A program made the position numbers and the translations under genes. Shown piece after piece: positions 27,210 through 35,862 of a DNA stretch of 64,000 nt (positions are counted from its first letter, which is position 1; every line of letters starts with the position of its first letter). The stretch is taken from contig NZ_JARXRO010000014.1 of assembly GCF_029887935.1 (NCBI RefSeq), forward strand, positions 509,020 through 573,019. The letters run 5' to 3'. A model generated the notes under the pieces. That model was not told the DNA's origin, ran no database searches, and was given only the letters and a program-made list of their open reading frames with translations. This DNA comes from Luteimonas kalidii (lineage in GTDB: Bacteria > Pseudomonadota > Gammaproteobacteria > Xanthomonadales > Xanthomonadaceae).

Positions 27210-30200
27210 CTACCAGCTGAACCCCATCGTCACCTTGAACGTGCGGGTGGGACCGGTGATGCCCAGGCCCGTGCGCTGGCCGAAGTTCGCGTCGACCGTC
27301 GACGCGGTGCCGATGAAATCACCGAAGTCGGTGTAGTTGATCTCGTTGGTCACGTTGAGGATATCGCCGCGCACCCGGAAAAGAATGCCGCCGCCCGTAT
27401 CCCACTCCTTCTGCGCCGCCAGGTCGAGCTGGAAGAAATCCTGCTCGTCGAAGTAGTAGGTTTCGAAGCGGCCCACCACATTGCACGCACCCGGATCGAC
27501 GCCTTCGAAGCAGTTCAGGCCGGTATTGCCCACCGGGCTGCTCCAGGTCAGCTTGCTGGAGAAGGTGACTCCCCAGTAGTCGGCGATGCCGGTGGCGACG
27601 ATCTTGTGCTTGGGGATGCCGTTCGAGCGGATGAACGCCACCTCGTCGAGGTTCGGGTAGTCAAACGTGAACTGGTCGGAACTCTCCCGGTTTTCCTTCG
27701 CATCGCTGAAGGTGTACGCCAGGCTCGTGCCCCATCCCGACTCCGCCGTGTAGGGCTTGTCGAGCGACCACAGCAGCGAGTTCAGCCGCGTCTCGACCGC
27801 ATTGTTGCCTAGGAAGAATCGGTTGTAGCCCGGCAGATCCGCATCCGGTGCATTACCGAACTGCACGCCCGGCGGATAGAAGCCGCCGTCTGCGCGGCGA
27901 TTGCCGACGGTGAACAGGATGCCGTCGTGACTCAGGATGTGAACCAGCGTCACCGACGAATTCCAGTCGTACCCGAACATCGGGATGGTGTTGCGGATCC
28001 CCAGGCTGAACTGGTCGGAATACGGGGTCTTCAGATCGTTGTTCATCAGGAACACTTCCGCGCCGAAGTTGCTCCCCGGAACGATGAGCGACTCGAGCGC
28101 CCCCGGCTGCAGGTAGGCCGGATCCCACGCGAGGCAGGGGCTCTGGGGCCGATCGGGATCGTTGCAGTCGTGTCCCGGCGTATCGAAGTAGAAGCTGTAG
28201 CGCTGGAACGCGAGCCGGTACTGCTCGTAGGACAGATAGTCGAACTGGTTGCGGTTGTACGAACGCCCGGCACCGCCGAACAGCACATGTCGCTGGTCGC
28301 CGGTCAGGTCGTACGAGAAGCCGAGCCTCGGTGCGATGTTGTCCTTGTCTGCATCGCGGTTGCTGCCGCTACTGATGTAGTTCTCGATATCGTAGTCCAT
28401 GCCCGGCCGCGCCGCCGCGTAATCGCGCAGCCGCGTGACCAGGGTGTCGGGGGTCACGTGCTCCTCGAAGCTCGGATTTTCCTCATAGTCCCAGCGCACG
28501 CCCAGGTTGAGTGTCAGCCGGTCGTTGACCTCCCAGTCGTCCTGGATGTAGATGCCGAACTGGGTGGCATCGGACTCGACCGTCGTCGGGAATCCGTTAC
28601 CGGGCGCGGAGAACTCCACGAAGTACGGCTGGCTGAGGTCCTGCAGCATGTCGTAGCGGAACTGCGGCGTGTACGGCGACTGCTCGAACGCCGACAGGTC
28701 GATCTTCTTGTACTTCACGCCCGCCTTGAGGGTGTGGCCTTCCCAGCCGAAGAAGGTCAGGTCGTTCTGGAACGACACGCCCTTCTGCCCCTTGTCCTGG
28801 AAGTCGCCGCCGCCGCCCAGGTTGAGGATTTCCTCCATGTCCGGATTCTGGATGTCCTCTTGCCCTTGTCGCGGCGAGTAGAGGCGGTATCCGTTGGCAA
28901 GCGACGCGGCGCGGGGCGAGAAGAAGGAATCCTCGAAGGTGAGGTGCGCGTCGTTGAGCCAGTCCATCGAGCTGAACTGGTATCTCAGGTCGATACGCGT
29001 CTCTTCGCCGGCCTTGAGGGTCGCGCGTTCGGGCGTGTTCGGACCGTTTCCGACGTTGGTGACCTCGTCTTCCTCGCGTCGTTTGACGGTCAGCTCCAGC
29101 AGATGGCCCTCAGCGACGGTCCAGTCGATCTTGCCGAAGTACAGGTCCTCCTTGAACGGAACCGCCGCCGGGGCGCTGGCGATCGGCTGGAACTGCGGTG
29201 GCAGATCCTCGATCGTCAGGTTCCCACCTGGCGTGATCGTGCGCGGCGAGTTGTACTCCTTCGCCTCGTAGGTCACGAAGAAGTGCATCGCGTCCTGGAT
29301 GATGGGACCGCCGAACGAGGCGCCATATTGCTCCTCCTTGGACCTCACCTTCTCGCCTTCGCGATCCTCCACCGGCGTGGCTTCCCGCCAGTCGGAAGCC
29401 GTGTGGTCCCAGAAGAACTCGCCCGAGAACTCGTTGGTTCCCGACTTGGTCACCGCCGTGATGCCCGCACTGCTCAGCTGGTCGTATTCCGCCTTGTAGT
29501 TGGAGGTGATGACCTTGTACTCGGAGATGCCCAGCTGCGGGAACGGATTGCCGCGGCTCGAATCCTGTCCGGTGATGCCGCCCTTGAGCACGTAGTCCTT
29601 CTGGCCGACGCCGTCGATGAACACGTTGATGCCGTTGGACAGCTGCGGTCCGCTGCGCAGCGACGTCGACCCGTCACCGCCGGTGTTGAACGTCACGCCG
29701 GGCACGATGTCCGCGAACGCGAGGAAGTTGCGCGATGCCTGCGGTAGCGCCTGGATCTGCTTGGGCGACACGTATGTCGCGATCTCCGACGTCTTCGTCT
29801 CCACCAGCGCCTGCGCCGTCACCACCACCGCGTCGAGGTCGGTCGCCTCGCCGGTGGGCGCCGCTTCCGCGACGCCGCCGACGCCCAGGTTGAGGGTGGC
29901 GGTCTGGCCCACCGCCAGGGTGACGTTCTGGGAATTGGTCTGGCCGGCCGCAGTCACATCGATGCGGTACGTACCGGGCGGCAGGCCGGCGAGGTTGTAG
30001 TTGCCGCTGGCCGTGGTCTGCACGCTGCGCGTGAGCCCCGTGGCCAGGTTGGTGGCGGTGACGCGGGCATCGGTGGCCGGCGCGGAGTCGGCCATCACCT
30101 GGCCCCGGATGGCGCCGGCGGTGGACTGCGCGAACACGGGGGCGGACAGCAGCATGCAGCCGGCCAGGGCGCAACTGAGCACGCTGCGGTCGAATCTGCG

Positions 30201-30227
30201 CGACGCGGAACGGATCTTGCGATTCAT
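27210..30227 (-). CDS. Oar-like TonB-dependent receptor
   Basis: 1005-residue outer-membrane transporter. Signal peptide 1-33 (ending VFAQ), then a carboxypeptidase-regulatory-like beta-sandwich (about 38-115, from STAGAIRGQV to ATLNLGV), a TonB-box/plug region (about 130-260, with LDAVVVTAQAL and INVFIDGVGQ) and a beta-barrel ending in the aromatic KVTMGFSW. The N-terminal domain places it in the OmpA-related Oar class. ATG at 30227 has an upstream GGGAGGGG. It lies 77 bp after lacI on the same strand with no terminator between, so it could share the lacI promoter. A strong terminator follows. It probably brings glucan fragments across the outer membrane. Confidence 0.9.
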   Translation of the reverse strand: MNRKIRSASRRFDRSVLSCALAGCMLLSAPVFAQSTAGAIRGQVMADSAPATDARVTATNLATGLTRSVQTTASGNYNLAGLPPGTYRIDVTAAGQTNSQNVTLAVGQTATLNLGVGGVAEAAPTGEATDLDAVVVTAQALVETKTSEIATYVSPKQIQALPQASRNFLAFADIVPGVTFNTGGDGSTSLRSGPQLSNGINVFIDGVGQKDYVLKGGITGQDSSRGNPFPQLGISEYKVITSNYKAEYDQLSSAGITAVTKSGTNEFSGEFFWDHTASDWREATPVEDREGEKVRSKEEQYGASFGGPIIQDAMHFFVTYEAKEYNSPRTITPGGNLTIEDLPPQFQPIASAPAAVPFKEDLYFGKIDWTVAEGHLLELTVKRREEDEVTNVGNGPNTPERATLKAGEETRIDLRYQFSSMDWLNDAHLTFEDSFFSPRAASLANGYRLYSPRQGQEDIQNPDMEEILNLGGGGDFQDKGQKGVSFQNDLTFFGWEGHTLKAGVKYKKIDLSAFEQSPYTPQFRYDMLQDLSQPYFVEFSAPGNGFPTTVESDATQFGIYIQDDWEVNDRLTLNLGVRWDYEENPSFEEHVTPDTLVTRLRDYAAARPGMDYDIENYISSGSNRDADKDNIAPRLGFSYDLTGDQRHVLFGGAGRSYNRNQFDYLSYEQYRLAFQRYSFYFDTPGHDCNDPDRPQSPCLAWDPAYLQPGALESLIVPGSNFGAEVFLMNNDLKTPYSDQFSLGIRNTIPMFGYDWNSSVTLVHILSHDGILFTVGNRRADGGFYPPGVQFGNAPDADLPGYNRFFLGNNAVETRLNSLLWSLDKPYTAESGWGTSLAYTFSDAKENRESSDQFTFDYPNLDEVAFIRSNGIPKHKIVATGIADYWGVTFSSKLTWSSPVGNTGLNCFEGVDPGACNVVGRFETYYFDEQDFFQLDLAAQKEWDTGGGILFRVRGDILNVTNEINYTDFGDFIGTASTVDANFGQRTGLGITGPTRTFKVTMGFSW

Positions 30228-30303
30228 GGTGAGCCCCTCCCAGGGCGATCTCCGAATGTTGAAACCGGGGGAATGACGCGCCTCGCGTGGGCGCGGTTGT
30301 CTT

Positions 30304-31341
30304 TCAACTGCCTGCGGATGACGCCTGTGACTGGTCTGGTGAAGGGGGCGGACGCCGGCTGGACCCGCGCACGACCAGCCGCGGCGCGAGCAGGTCCGGC
30401 GGGGCCTGCTCCACCTGCTCGCCAGGTTCGAGCAGCCGACGGATGGCGCGCGCCCCCAGTTCGGCGATCTCGACGCGCATCGTCGTGAGCGCGGGGTGTA
30501 CGTAGCGCGAAAGCGGGATGTCGTCGAAGCCGGCGAGCGCGATGTCGTCGGGGACGCGCACGCCGCTCTGGTTGAGCGCGAACAGGCATCCCAGCGCCAT
30601 CATGTCGTTGGCGGCGAACACCGCGTCGGGACGCTCATCGGCCGCCAGCAGCGCCTGGCCCGCCCGGTGGCCGGAGGCCTCGTCGAAATCGCCGGGCAGC
30701 ACCCACGGTTCGTGGCCCGGCAGCGCCTGCGACAACGCCTCGCGATAGCCGCGCAGGCGTTCGCGGGCGTCGAAGTTGTCGTCCGGCCCGGCGATGAAGG
30801 CGATGCGCCTGTGCCCCGCCTCGAGCAGGTGCCGCATCATGGTGACCGCGCCGCCGTGGTTGTCGATTCCGACCGACGCGCGCGCCCCGGCCACCCGCGT
30901 GGAATTCATCAGCACCGCGGGCATGGTCGGCGAGAGTTCGCCGGCCAGCGCCTCGGCGCCGTCGACGAAGGGCGACATGAGCAGCAGGCCGTCCACCCGT
31001 CCGCGCATCGTGCGCAATGCCGCGCCCTGTTCCTGCAGGTGGCCGTGGTAGCTGGACACAAGCAGGTGCAGTCCGCGCTCGCGTGCCACCTGGTCGATGC
31101 CGCGCATGAGCTCGGAAAAGAATTCGCCGTACAGGTCCGGCAGCACCACGCCGATGGTGCCGGTGCGCCGGCTGCTCAGGCTGCGGGCGGCGTGGTGCGG
31201 GCTGTAGCGCAGCTCGTCGGCGACCCGGAGCACCCGGCTGCGCACCGCCTCGGCCACGTTCTGGTGGCCGTTGAGCGCGCGCGACACCGTCGCCACCGAG
31301 ACGTTGGCGCGCCTGGCCACGTCCTTGATCGTGACGCTCAC
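30304..31341 (-). CDS. LacI family transcriptional regulator, regulon 1
   Basis: 345-residue repressor. The N-terminal helix-turn-helix is TIKDVARRANVSVATVSRAL, followed by the LacI hinge helix (HHAARSLSS). The periplasmic-binding-like effector domain (about 60-330) includes GFDDIPLSRYVHPALTTMR. The start is GTG at 31341 with Shine-Dalgarno GGAGGAGAGG. An operator lies 31 bp upstream, so autoregulation is likely. The same motif occurs in front of the GH1/Entner-Doudoroff operon, the GH144/ABC operon and bglX, so the probable role is repression of the glucan regulon until a sugar inducer binds. Confidence 0.92.
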   Translation of the reverse strand: MSVTIKDVARRANVSVATVSRALNGHQNVAEAVRSRVLRVADELRYSPHHAARSLSSRRTGTIGVVLPDLYGEFFSELMRGIDQVARERGLHLLVSSYHGHLQEQGAALRTMRGRVDGLLLMSPFVDGAEALAGELSPTMPAVLMNSTRVAGARASVGIDNHGGAVTMMRHLLEAGHRRIAFIAGPDDNFDARERLRGYREALSQALPGHEPWVLPGDFDEASGHRAGQALLAADERPDAVFAANDMMALGCLFALNQSGVRVPDDIALAGFDDIPLSRYVHPALTTMRVEIAELGARAIRRLLEPGEQVEQAPPDLLAPRLVVRGSSRRPPPSPDQSQASSAGS

Positions 31342-31372
31342 CGGCCTCTCCTCCAGTGCGGACGGGGCGGAA

Positions 31373-31386
31373 TGTAAACGCTTTCA
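31373..31386. promoter_or_regulatory. LacI-type operator, regulon 1 (lacI promoter)
   Basis: TGTAAACGCTTTCA, reading TGAAAGCGTTTACA on the coding strand, is the classic LacI/GalR operator shape. It lies 31 bp upstream of the lacI GTG and 113 bp beyond the end of the bglX stop codon. Probably autoregulatory. Confidence 0.78.
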
Positions 31387-31501
31387 ACCAATCCTGCAAA
31401 GCCGCGCGGGGACATGGGTGACACCGCGGCGGAGGCATCCACCGGTCCTGCCGGGCGGGAGGCCCGCCCTGCGTCGCGACCGGCTGGTGCCGAAGATCCG
31501 C

Positions 31502-33781
31502 TCACTTCGCCACGACCTCGAACGTGGCCGACTGCGAGGCAAGCGAATCGCCGCCGGTGAAAACGGTGAAGCTGCCCGGCTCGACCACGCGCCGCATCCG
31601 CGCGTCGTACAGGGCAAGGTCGTCCTCGCCGAGCGTGAAGCGCACTTCCTTCGACTCGCCCGGCTGCAGGTCCACGCGCTGGAACCCGCGCAGTTCGCGC
31701 ACCGGCCGGGTGACGCTGGCCACGTCGTCGCGCAGGTACAGCTGCACCACCTCGGTCCCGGCGCGCGCACCGGTGTTGGTCACGCGCACGCTCACTTCCT
31801 GCGCCAGGTCACCGACTGCGAGCGTGGCGCGCGCCACGCGCGGCGCGTCGTGGCGGAAGGTGGTGTAGCTCAGGCCGTGGCCGAAGGGATACAGCGGCGT
31901 CCAGGGCACGTCGATGTACTTGCTGGTGTACTTGTTGTCCTTCGCCGGCGGGCGACCGGTGTTGCGGTGCGCGTGATAGATCGGCACCTGGCCGACGTTG
32001 CGCGGCACGGTGACCGGCAACTTGCCCGAGGGGTTCACGTCGCCGAACAGCACGTCGACGATCGCGTTGCCACCCTCCACGCCAGGGAACCAGGCCTCGA
32101 GCACGGCCGGCACCTTGCCCTGCAGCGCACCCGTCGACAGCGGCCGGCCGTTGAGCAGCACGACCACCACCGGCTTGCCGGTCGCCGCCACCGCGAGCGC
32201 CAGCTGTTCCTGCACGCCGGGCAGGTCGAGCGAAGTGCGGTTGTTGGCCTCGGCGCTCATTTCCGGGTGTTCGCCGAGGAACATCACCACCGCATCGGCG
32301 CGCCGCGCCGCGCGCACGGCCGCGTCGAAACCGGAGGTGTCGTCGTCGTCGATGGCGGCGCCCTTCGCGACCACCAGCTTCGTGCGATCGCCGACGCTCG
32401 CGCGCAGCGCGTCCAGCGGCGTCACCGCGTCTTCCGGCCGGCCGATGCCGACCCAGTTGCCGAGCATGGCCCAGGGCTCGTCGGCCAGCGGGCCAATCAC
32501 CGCCAGCGTCCCCAGCGACTTCGACAGCGGCAGCACCTCGCCTTCGTTCTCCAGCAGCACCATCGACTTCTGCGCCATGCGCCGCGCCGCGGCCCTGTGT
32601 TCGGGCGTGAGCGTCATCGCGGCCTGGCGTCCGGGATCCTTGCAGTAGCGGTACGGATCCTCGAACAGGCCGAGCCGGTACTTGGCGTTGAGCACGCGGC
32701 GCACCGAGGCATCGACCTCGGCCAGCGGCACGCGCCCGGCGTCCACCGCCGCGGGCATGTCCTTCAGGTAGATGGCGCTGACCATGTCGACGTCGACGCC
32801 GGCGGCCAGGCCGAGGCGCCCCGCGGCCTCGCGGTCGGCCGCCACGCCGTGCTCCACCAGTTCCAGCACGCCGGTGTAGTCGCTCACCAGCACCCCGTCC
32901 CAGCCCCACTGGTCGCGCAGCAGGTCCTGGATCAGTGGCTTGTGCGCATGCATGGGCACGCCCGCCACCTCGTTGAACGCTGCCATGATCGACTGCGCGC
33001 CGGCATCGACCGCGGCCTTGAACGGCGGCAGGTAGACCTCGTGCAGGGTGCGCTCCGGGATCTCGGCGATGTTGTAGTCGCGGCCGCCCTCGGCCGCGCC
33101 GTAACCGACGAAATGCTTGGCGGTGGCCAGCAGGGTGTCGGGCGCGGCCAGATCCTCGCCCTGGAAGCCCTGCACGCGCGCCGCCGCGAACGCGGACCCC
33201 AGGAACGGATCCTCGCCCGCGCCCTCGACCACCCGGCCCCAGCGCGGGTCGCGCGAGATGTCGACCATCGGCGCGTAGGTCCAGTGCACGCCGTGCGCGG
33301 TGGCCTCGACCGCCGCCACCCGCGCGGCGTTGCGCGCCTCGTCCGGATCGAAGCTCGCCGCTTCGCCCAGCGGCACCGGGAACACGGTGCGCATGCCGTG
33401 GATCACATCGTAGGCGTACAGCAGCGGGATCCCGAGGCGCGATTCCTCCACCGCGATGCGCTGAAGGCGGCAGGTCAGCTCGGCCCCGTTCGTGCCCAGC
33501 CAGGAGCCGATCCCGCCGCGCCGCACCTGGTCCTCGCTGCCGGTCATGGCGGCGGGGCCGGTGTTGTTGCCCACCGCAGGCGGCTGGTTGAGCTGGCCCA
33601 GCTTCTCGGCCAGGGTCATCTTCGCCATCAGCGCATCGACGAACGCGCGCTCGGCGGTCGCGTCGCCGGCCGAGCTGCGCGCCGGGCCGGGCGCAGCCCA
33701 AGCCGCGGGGGCGGCCAGCAGGGTGGCGAGCGCCACCGACAGGCAGGGCAGCAGGGAAAAGCGGGGCGCGTGACGCGTCAT
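31502..33781 (-). CDS. bglX: Periplasmic GH3 beta-glucosidase BglX
   Basis: Retaining exo-beta-glucosidase, 759 residues. Signal peptide 1-29 (ending AWAA). The GH3 N-terminal barrel (about 45-370) has KHFVGYGAAEGGRDYN for substrate binding and nucleophile D301 in LVSDYTGV. The C-terminal sandwich (about 400-620) and the fibronectin-III-like domain (about 665-750, ending in SFTVFTGG) follow. Length and layout match BglX. ATG at 33781 fits the signal peptide; the frame is open far upstream but is not protein-like. A regulon-1 operator lies 30 bp upstream. It would trim gluco-oligosaccharides in the periplasm; some GH3 enzymes of this type prefer sophorose. Confidence 0.94.
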   Translation of the reverse strand: MTRHAPRFSLLPCLSVALATLLAAPAAWAAPGPARSSAGDATAERAFVDALMAKMTLAEKLGQLNQPPAVGNNTGPAAMTGSEDQVRRGGIGSWLGTNGAELTCRLQRIAVEESRLGIPLLYAYDVIHGMRTVFPVPLGEAASFDPDEARNAARVAAVEATAHGVHWTYAPMVDISRDPRWGRVVEGAGEDPFLGSAFAAARVQGFQGEDLAAPDTLLATAKHFVGYGAAEGGRDYNIAEIPERTLHEVYLPPFKAAVDAGAQSIMAAFNEVAGVPMHAHKPLIQDLLRDQWGWDGVLVSDYTGVLELVEHGVAADREAAGRLGLAAGVDVDMVSAIYLKDMPAAVDAGRVPLAEVDASVRRVLNAKYRLGLFEDPYRYCKDPGRQAAMTLTPEHRAAARRMAQKSMVLLENEGEVLPLSKSLGTLAVIGPLADEPWAMLGNWVGIGRPEDAVTPLDALRASVGDRTKLVVAKGAAIDDDDTSGFDAAVRAARRADAVVMFLGEHPEMSAEANNRTSLDLPGVQEQLALAVAATGKPVVVVLLNGRPLSTGALQGKVPAVLEAWFPGVEGGNAIVDVLFGDVNPSGKLPVTVPRNVGQVPIYHAHRNTGRPPAKDNKYTSKYIDVPWTPLYPFGHGLSYTTFRHDAPRVARATLAVGDLAQEVSVRVTNTGARAGTEVVQLYLRDDVASVTRPVRELRGFQRVDLQPGESKEVRFTLGEDDLALYDARMRRVVEPGSFTVFTGGDSLASQSATFEVVAK

Positions 33782-33811
33782 GGATCCTGTCCGAAGGGCG
33801 GGCCCGCGGAA

Positions 33812-33825
33812 TGTAATCGTTTTCA
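33812..33825. promoter_or_regulatory. LacI-type operator, regulon 1 (bglX promoter)
   Basis: TGTAATCGTTTTCA, identical in all 14 bases to the site at 10451-10464 and located 30 bp upstream of the bglX ATG. Confidence 0.78.
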
Positions 33826-34115
33826 GCGACGGATGCATGGCACGACGCAGCATGCGCCGCGGTGGCCCCGGCGACCTTGCGACGCGGGGCCGGTTGCTGC
33901 CCGGAGGCCGTGGCTTTGCGCCCGCGTGCGAATCATCGGACGGTAGGCCGGCTGGCGTCTGCCTCCACCCTGCCCCTCCAGTGTGGGCTCGGGGTCGTCT
34001 GTCCAGGCGGCACGGGCCCGTGGGTGCGATGTGCGGGGAGCGCGGGATGCGTGGAGGCGCGCGTCGGGAGATCGGACGGGAACCCGGGTGCGCTGCGCTT
34101 ACCCGGGCGACGGTC
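33826..34115. other. Intergenic region, no gene seen
   Basis: Between the bglX operator and the YciI-like gene I see no coding potential. At 34083-34107 there is an inverted repeat (CCCGGGT, 11-base loop TGCGCT-rich, ACCCGGG), of a type dispersed in proteobacterial genomes, 8 bases after the YciI stop. It may act as a transcription terminator. Confidence 0.55.
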
Positions 34116-34415
34116 CTACGGGAGGACCGGGCGGAACGGGCGCACCTCGACCCGCGCGTAGACGCCGGCCTTGACATACGGATCGGCGTCCGCCCAGGCG
34201 CGAGCCTCCTCCAGCGACGGGAATTGCGCCACCACCAGGCTGCCGCTGAAGCCGGCCGGGCCCGGATCGTCGGCGTCGATCGCCGGGCACGGTCCGGCCA
34301 GCAGCAGGCGGCCGGCGTCGCGCAGCGCGACCAGCCGCTGCAGGTGGCGCTCGCGCGCGGCCAGGCGGCGGTCGAGCACCTGGTCGCCGTCGTATCCCTC
34401 GATCGCATACCACAT
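34116..34415 (-). CDS. YciI family protein
   Basis: 99-residue ferredoxin-like-fold protein of the YciI/YCII-related family. It begins MWYAIEGYDGD and contains RERHLQRLVALRDAGRLLLAGPCPA and the family's closing strand pattern DPYVKAGVYARVEVRPF. The conserved His/Asp pair proposed as active-site residues appears as the H in RERHL and the D in ADADPY. ATG at 34415 gives the family's usual length; the frame is open upstream without similarity. Cellular role is unknown in most bacteria. It is divergent from scpA. Confidence 0.85.
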   Translation of the reverse strand: MWYAIEGYDGDQVLDRRLAARERHLQRLVALRDAGRLLLAGPCPAIDADDPGPAGFSGSLVVAQFPSLEEARAWADADPYVKAGVYARVEVRPFRPVLP

Positions 34416-34912
34416 GCCGCCGCTCCGTCCTGCACCGGCCCCGATTCTAGAAGACGCCAGTGCGACCCGTCCGTCAGGCACGCCGCGCAGAAGCGAGATG
34501 CAGCGGCCCGACCCCGGTTCGGCGGAATTGGCGAGCCGGGCCTTCGACGGCGGACGACCTCCCGGCCGTACCCCTGCGCACGAAGCGCGGCGGACCCTGC
34601 CTGCCGGCCGCTGGACAGCCCGGGGGCCAGCGCTTACCCTAGGATCCAAGCTCCGCAGCCGATCGCCGCTCACGTCGCAGCAGGACGCTAGAGTCGCGGC
34701 CCCTCGGCCAGACCCGACGATTCCCCCAGCAGTCTTCTGCCCGCATGCGGCATGGTCTGCACCGTGGGCGTCCGGTCGCAAGACGCTTTGCCAGTGCGAT
34801 GTTCCGGACCCGTGCCAGCCGCACGAGTCCGTCGCGACGCGCAGCCCGTGGCCGGTTCCGGCCCGGTGCAGAACTCGATCAGCCAGCCGGCCCGGAGGGG
34901 GCCGCACCGCGA
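34416..34912. other. Intergenic region, no gene seen
   Basis: About 500 bases between the YciI-like gene and scpA. Short open frames on both strands have no recognisable similarity. It should contain the promoters for both divergent genes, but I see no convincing -35/-10 pair. Confidence 0.5.
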
Positions 34913-35812
34913 ATGAGCCAATCCGCCCAGGACACCGCCGCGCAGGCGCCATCCCACCCGCAGCAGCAGGAAATGCCGCTGGCGGTGGTGCACGGCCAGC
35001 CGGTGCTGCAGATTCCTCAGGACCTGTACATCCCGCCCGATGCGCTGGAGGTGATCCTCGAGGCGTTCGAAGGCCCGCTCGACCTGCTGCTGTACCTGAT
35101 CCGCCGCCAGAACCTCGACATCCTCGACATCCCGGTCGCCGAGATCACCCGCCAGTACGTCGAATACATCGGCGTGATGCAGGACCTGCGCTTCGAACTG
35201 GCGGCAGAATACCTGGTGATGGCCGCGATCCTGGCCGAGATCAAGTCGCGGATGCTGCTGCCGCGTCCGCCCGCGACGGAAGGCGAGGAGGACGATCCGC
35301 GCGCCGACCTGGTACGCCGGCTGCAGGAGTACGAACGCTTCAAGCAGGCCGCCGAGGATCTCGACACCCTGCCGCGGATGGAGCGCGACACCGCGCCCGC
35401 ATCGGCCTTCATGCCCGACCGCGCGGCGGTCCGGGTGCCGCCGCCGGTGGAACTGCGCGAGATGCTGTCGGCACTGCACGACGTACTCAAGCGCGCCGAG
35501 CTGCTCACCAGCCACGCCATCCGGCGCGACGCGCTGAGCGTGCGCCAGCGGATGGGCGAACTGCTCACGAAACTCGAGGACGGCGCCTTCCACCGTTTCG
35601 AGGCCCTGTTCGACCCGGGCGAAGGCAAGCTCGGCGTGGTGGTGACCTTCCTGTCGATCCTGGAGCTGGCCAAGGAACGCCTGCTCGACATCGTCCAGGA
35701 AGCGCCGCTGGCGCCGATCTACCTCAAGTCGCTCGCCAGCGGGCGTGCGGCCGACGAACCGATGGAGTTCTCCAGCGAGTTCGACACCACCACGCCCGAA
35801 GACGACCGCTGA
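34913..35812 (+). CDS. scpA: Segregation and condensation protein A
   Basis: Kleisin subunit of the Smc-ScpAB complex, 299 residues. The N-terminal region from residue about 40 has the diagnostic FEGPLDLLLYLIRRQNLDILDIPV and ITRQYVEYI segments that bind the Smc neck; a C-terminal winged helix (about 210-280) binds the Smc head. The first ~35 residues are a variable Gln/Pro-rich extension. ATG at 34913 is chosen; the upstream in-frame ATG at 34745 would add a low-quality Arg-rich leader. scpB follows after 50 bp. Confidence 0.93.
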   Translation: MSQSAQDTAAQAPSHPQQQEMPLAVVHGQPVLQIPQDLYIPPDALEVILEAFEGPLDLLLYLIRRQNLDILDIPVAEITRQYVEYIGVMQDLRFELAAEYLVMAAILAEIKSRMLLPRPPATEGEEDDPRADLVRRLQEYERFKQAAEDLDTLPRMERDTAPASAFMPDRAAVRVPPPVELREMLSALHDVLKRAELLTSHAIRRDALSVRQRMGELLTKLEDGAFHRFEALFDPGEGKLGVVVTFLSILELAKERLLDIVQEAPLAPIYLKSLASGRAADEPMEFSSEFDTTTPEDDR

Positions 35813-35862
35813 CGCCAGCCTCGCGCCTGTCGCGCGCCATCCATCCCGCCAGATACCGACGC

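Noticed and set aside
30253-30308. GTTGAAA...TTTCAAC inverted arms between lacI and the TonB receptor as an operator or terminator
   Set aside because: Arms of 7 bases are 40 bases apart, there is no GC stem or U-tract, and the match to the regulon-1 motif is poor.
31271-33946. An 891-codon plus-strand frame opposite bglX
   Set aside because: Antisense shadow; it has His/Arg/Val-rich composition and no domain, while the GH3 reading of the minus strand is unambiguous.
34171-35862. Upstream extension of the scpB frame over scpA
   Set aside because: Only the part from ATG 35863 has ScpB similarity; the rest is an out-of-frame reading of scpA.
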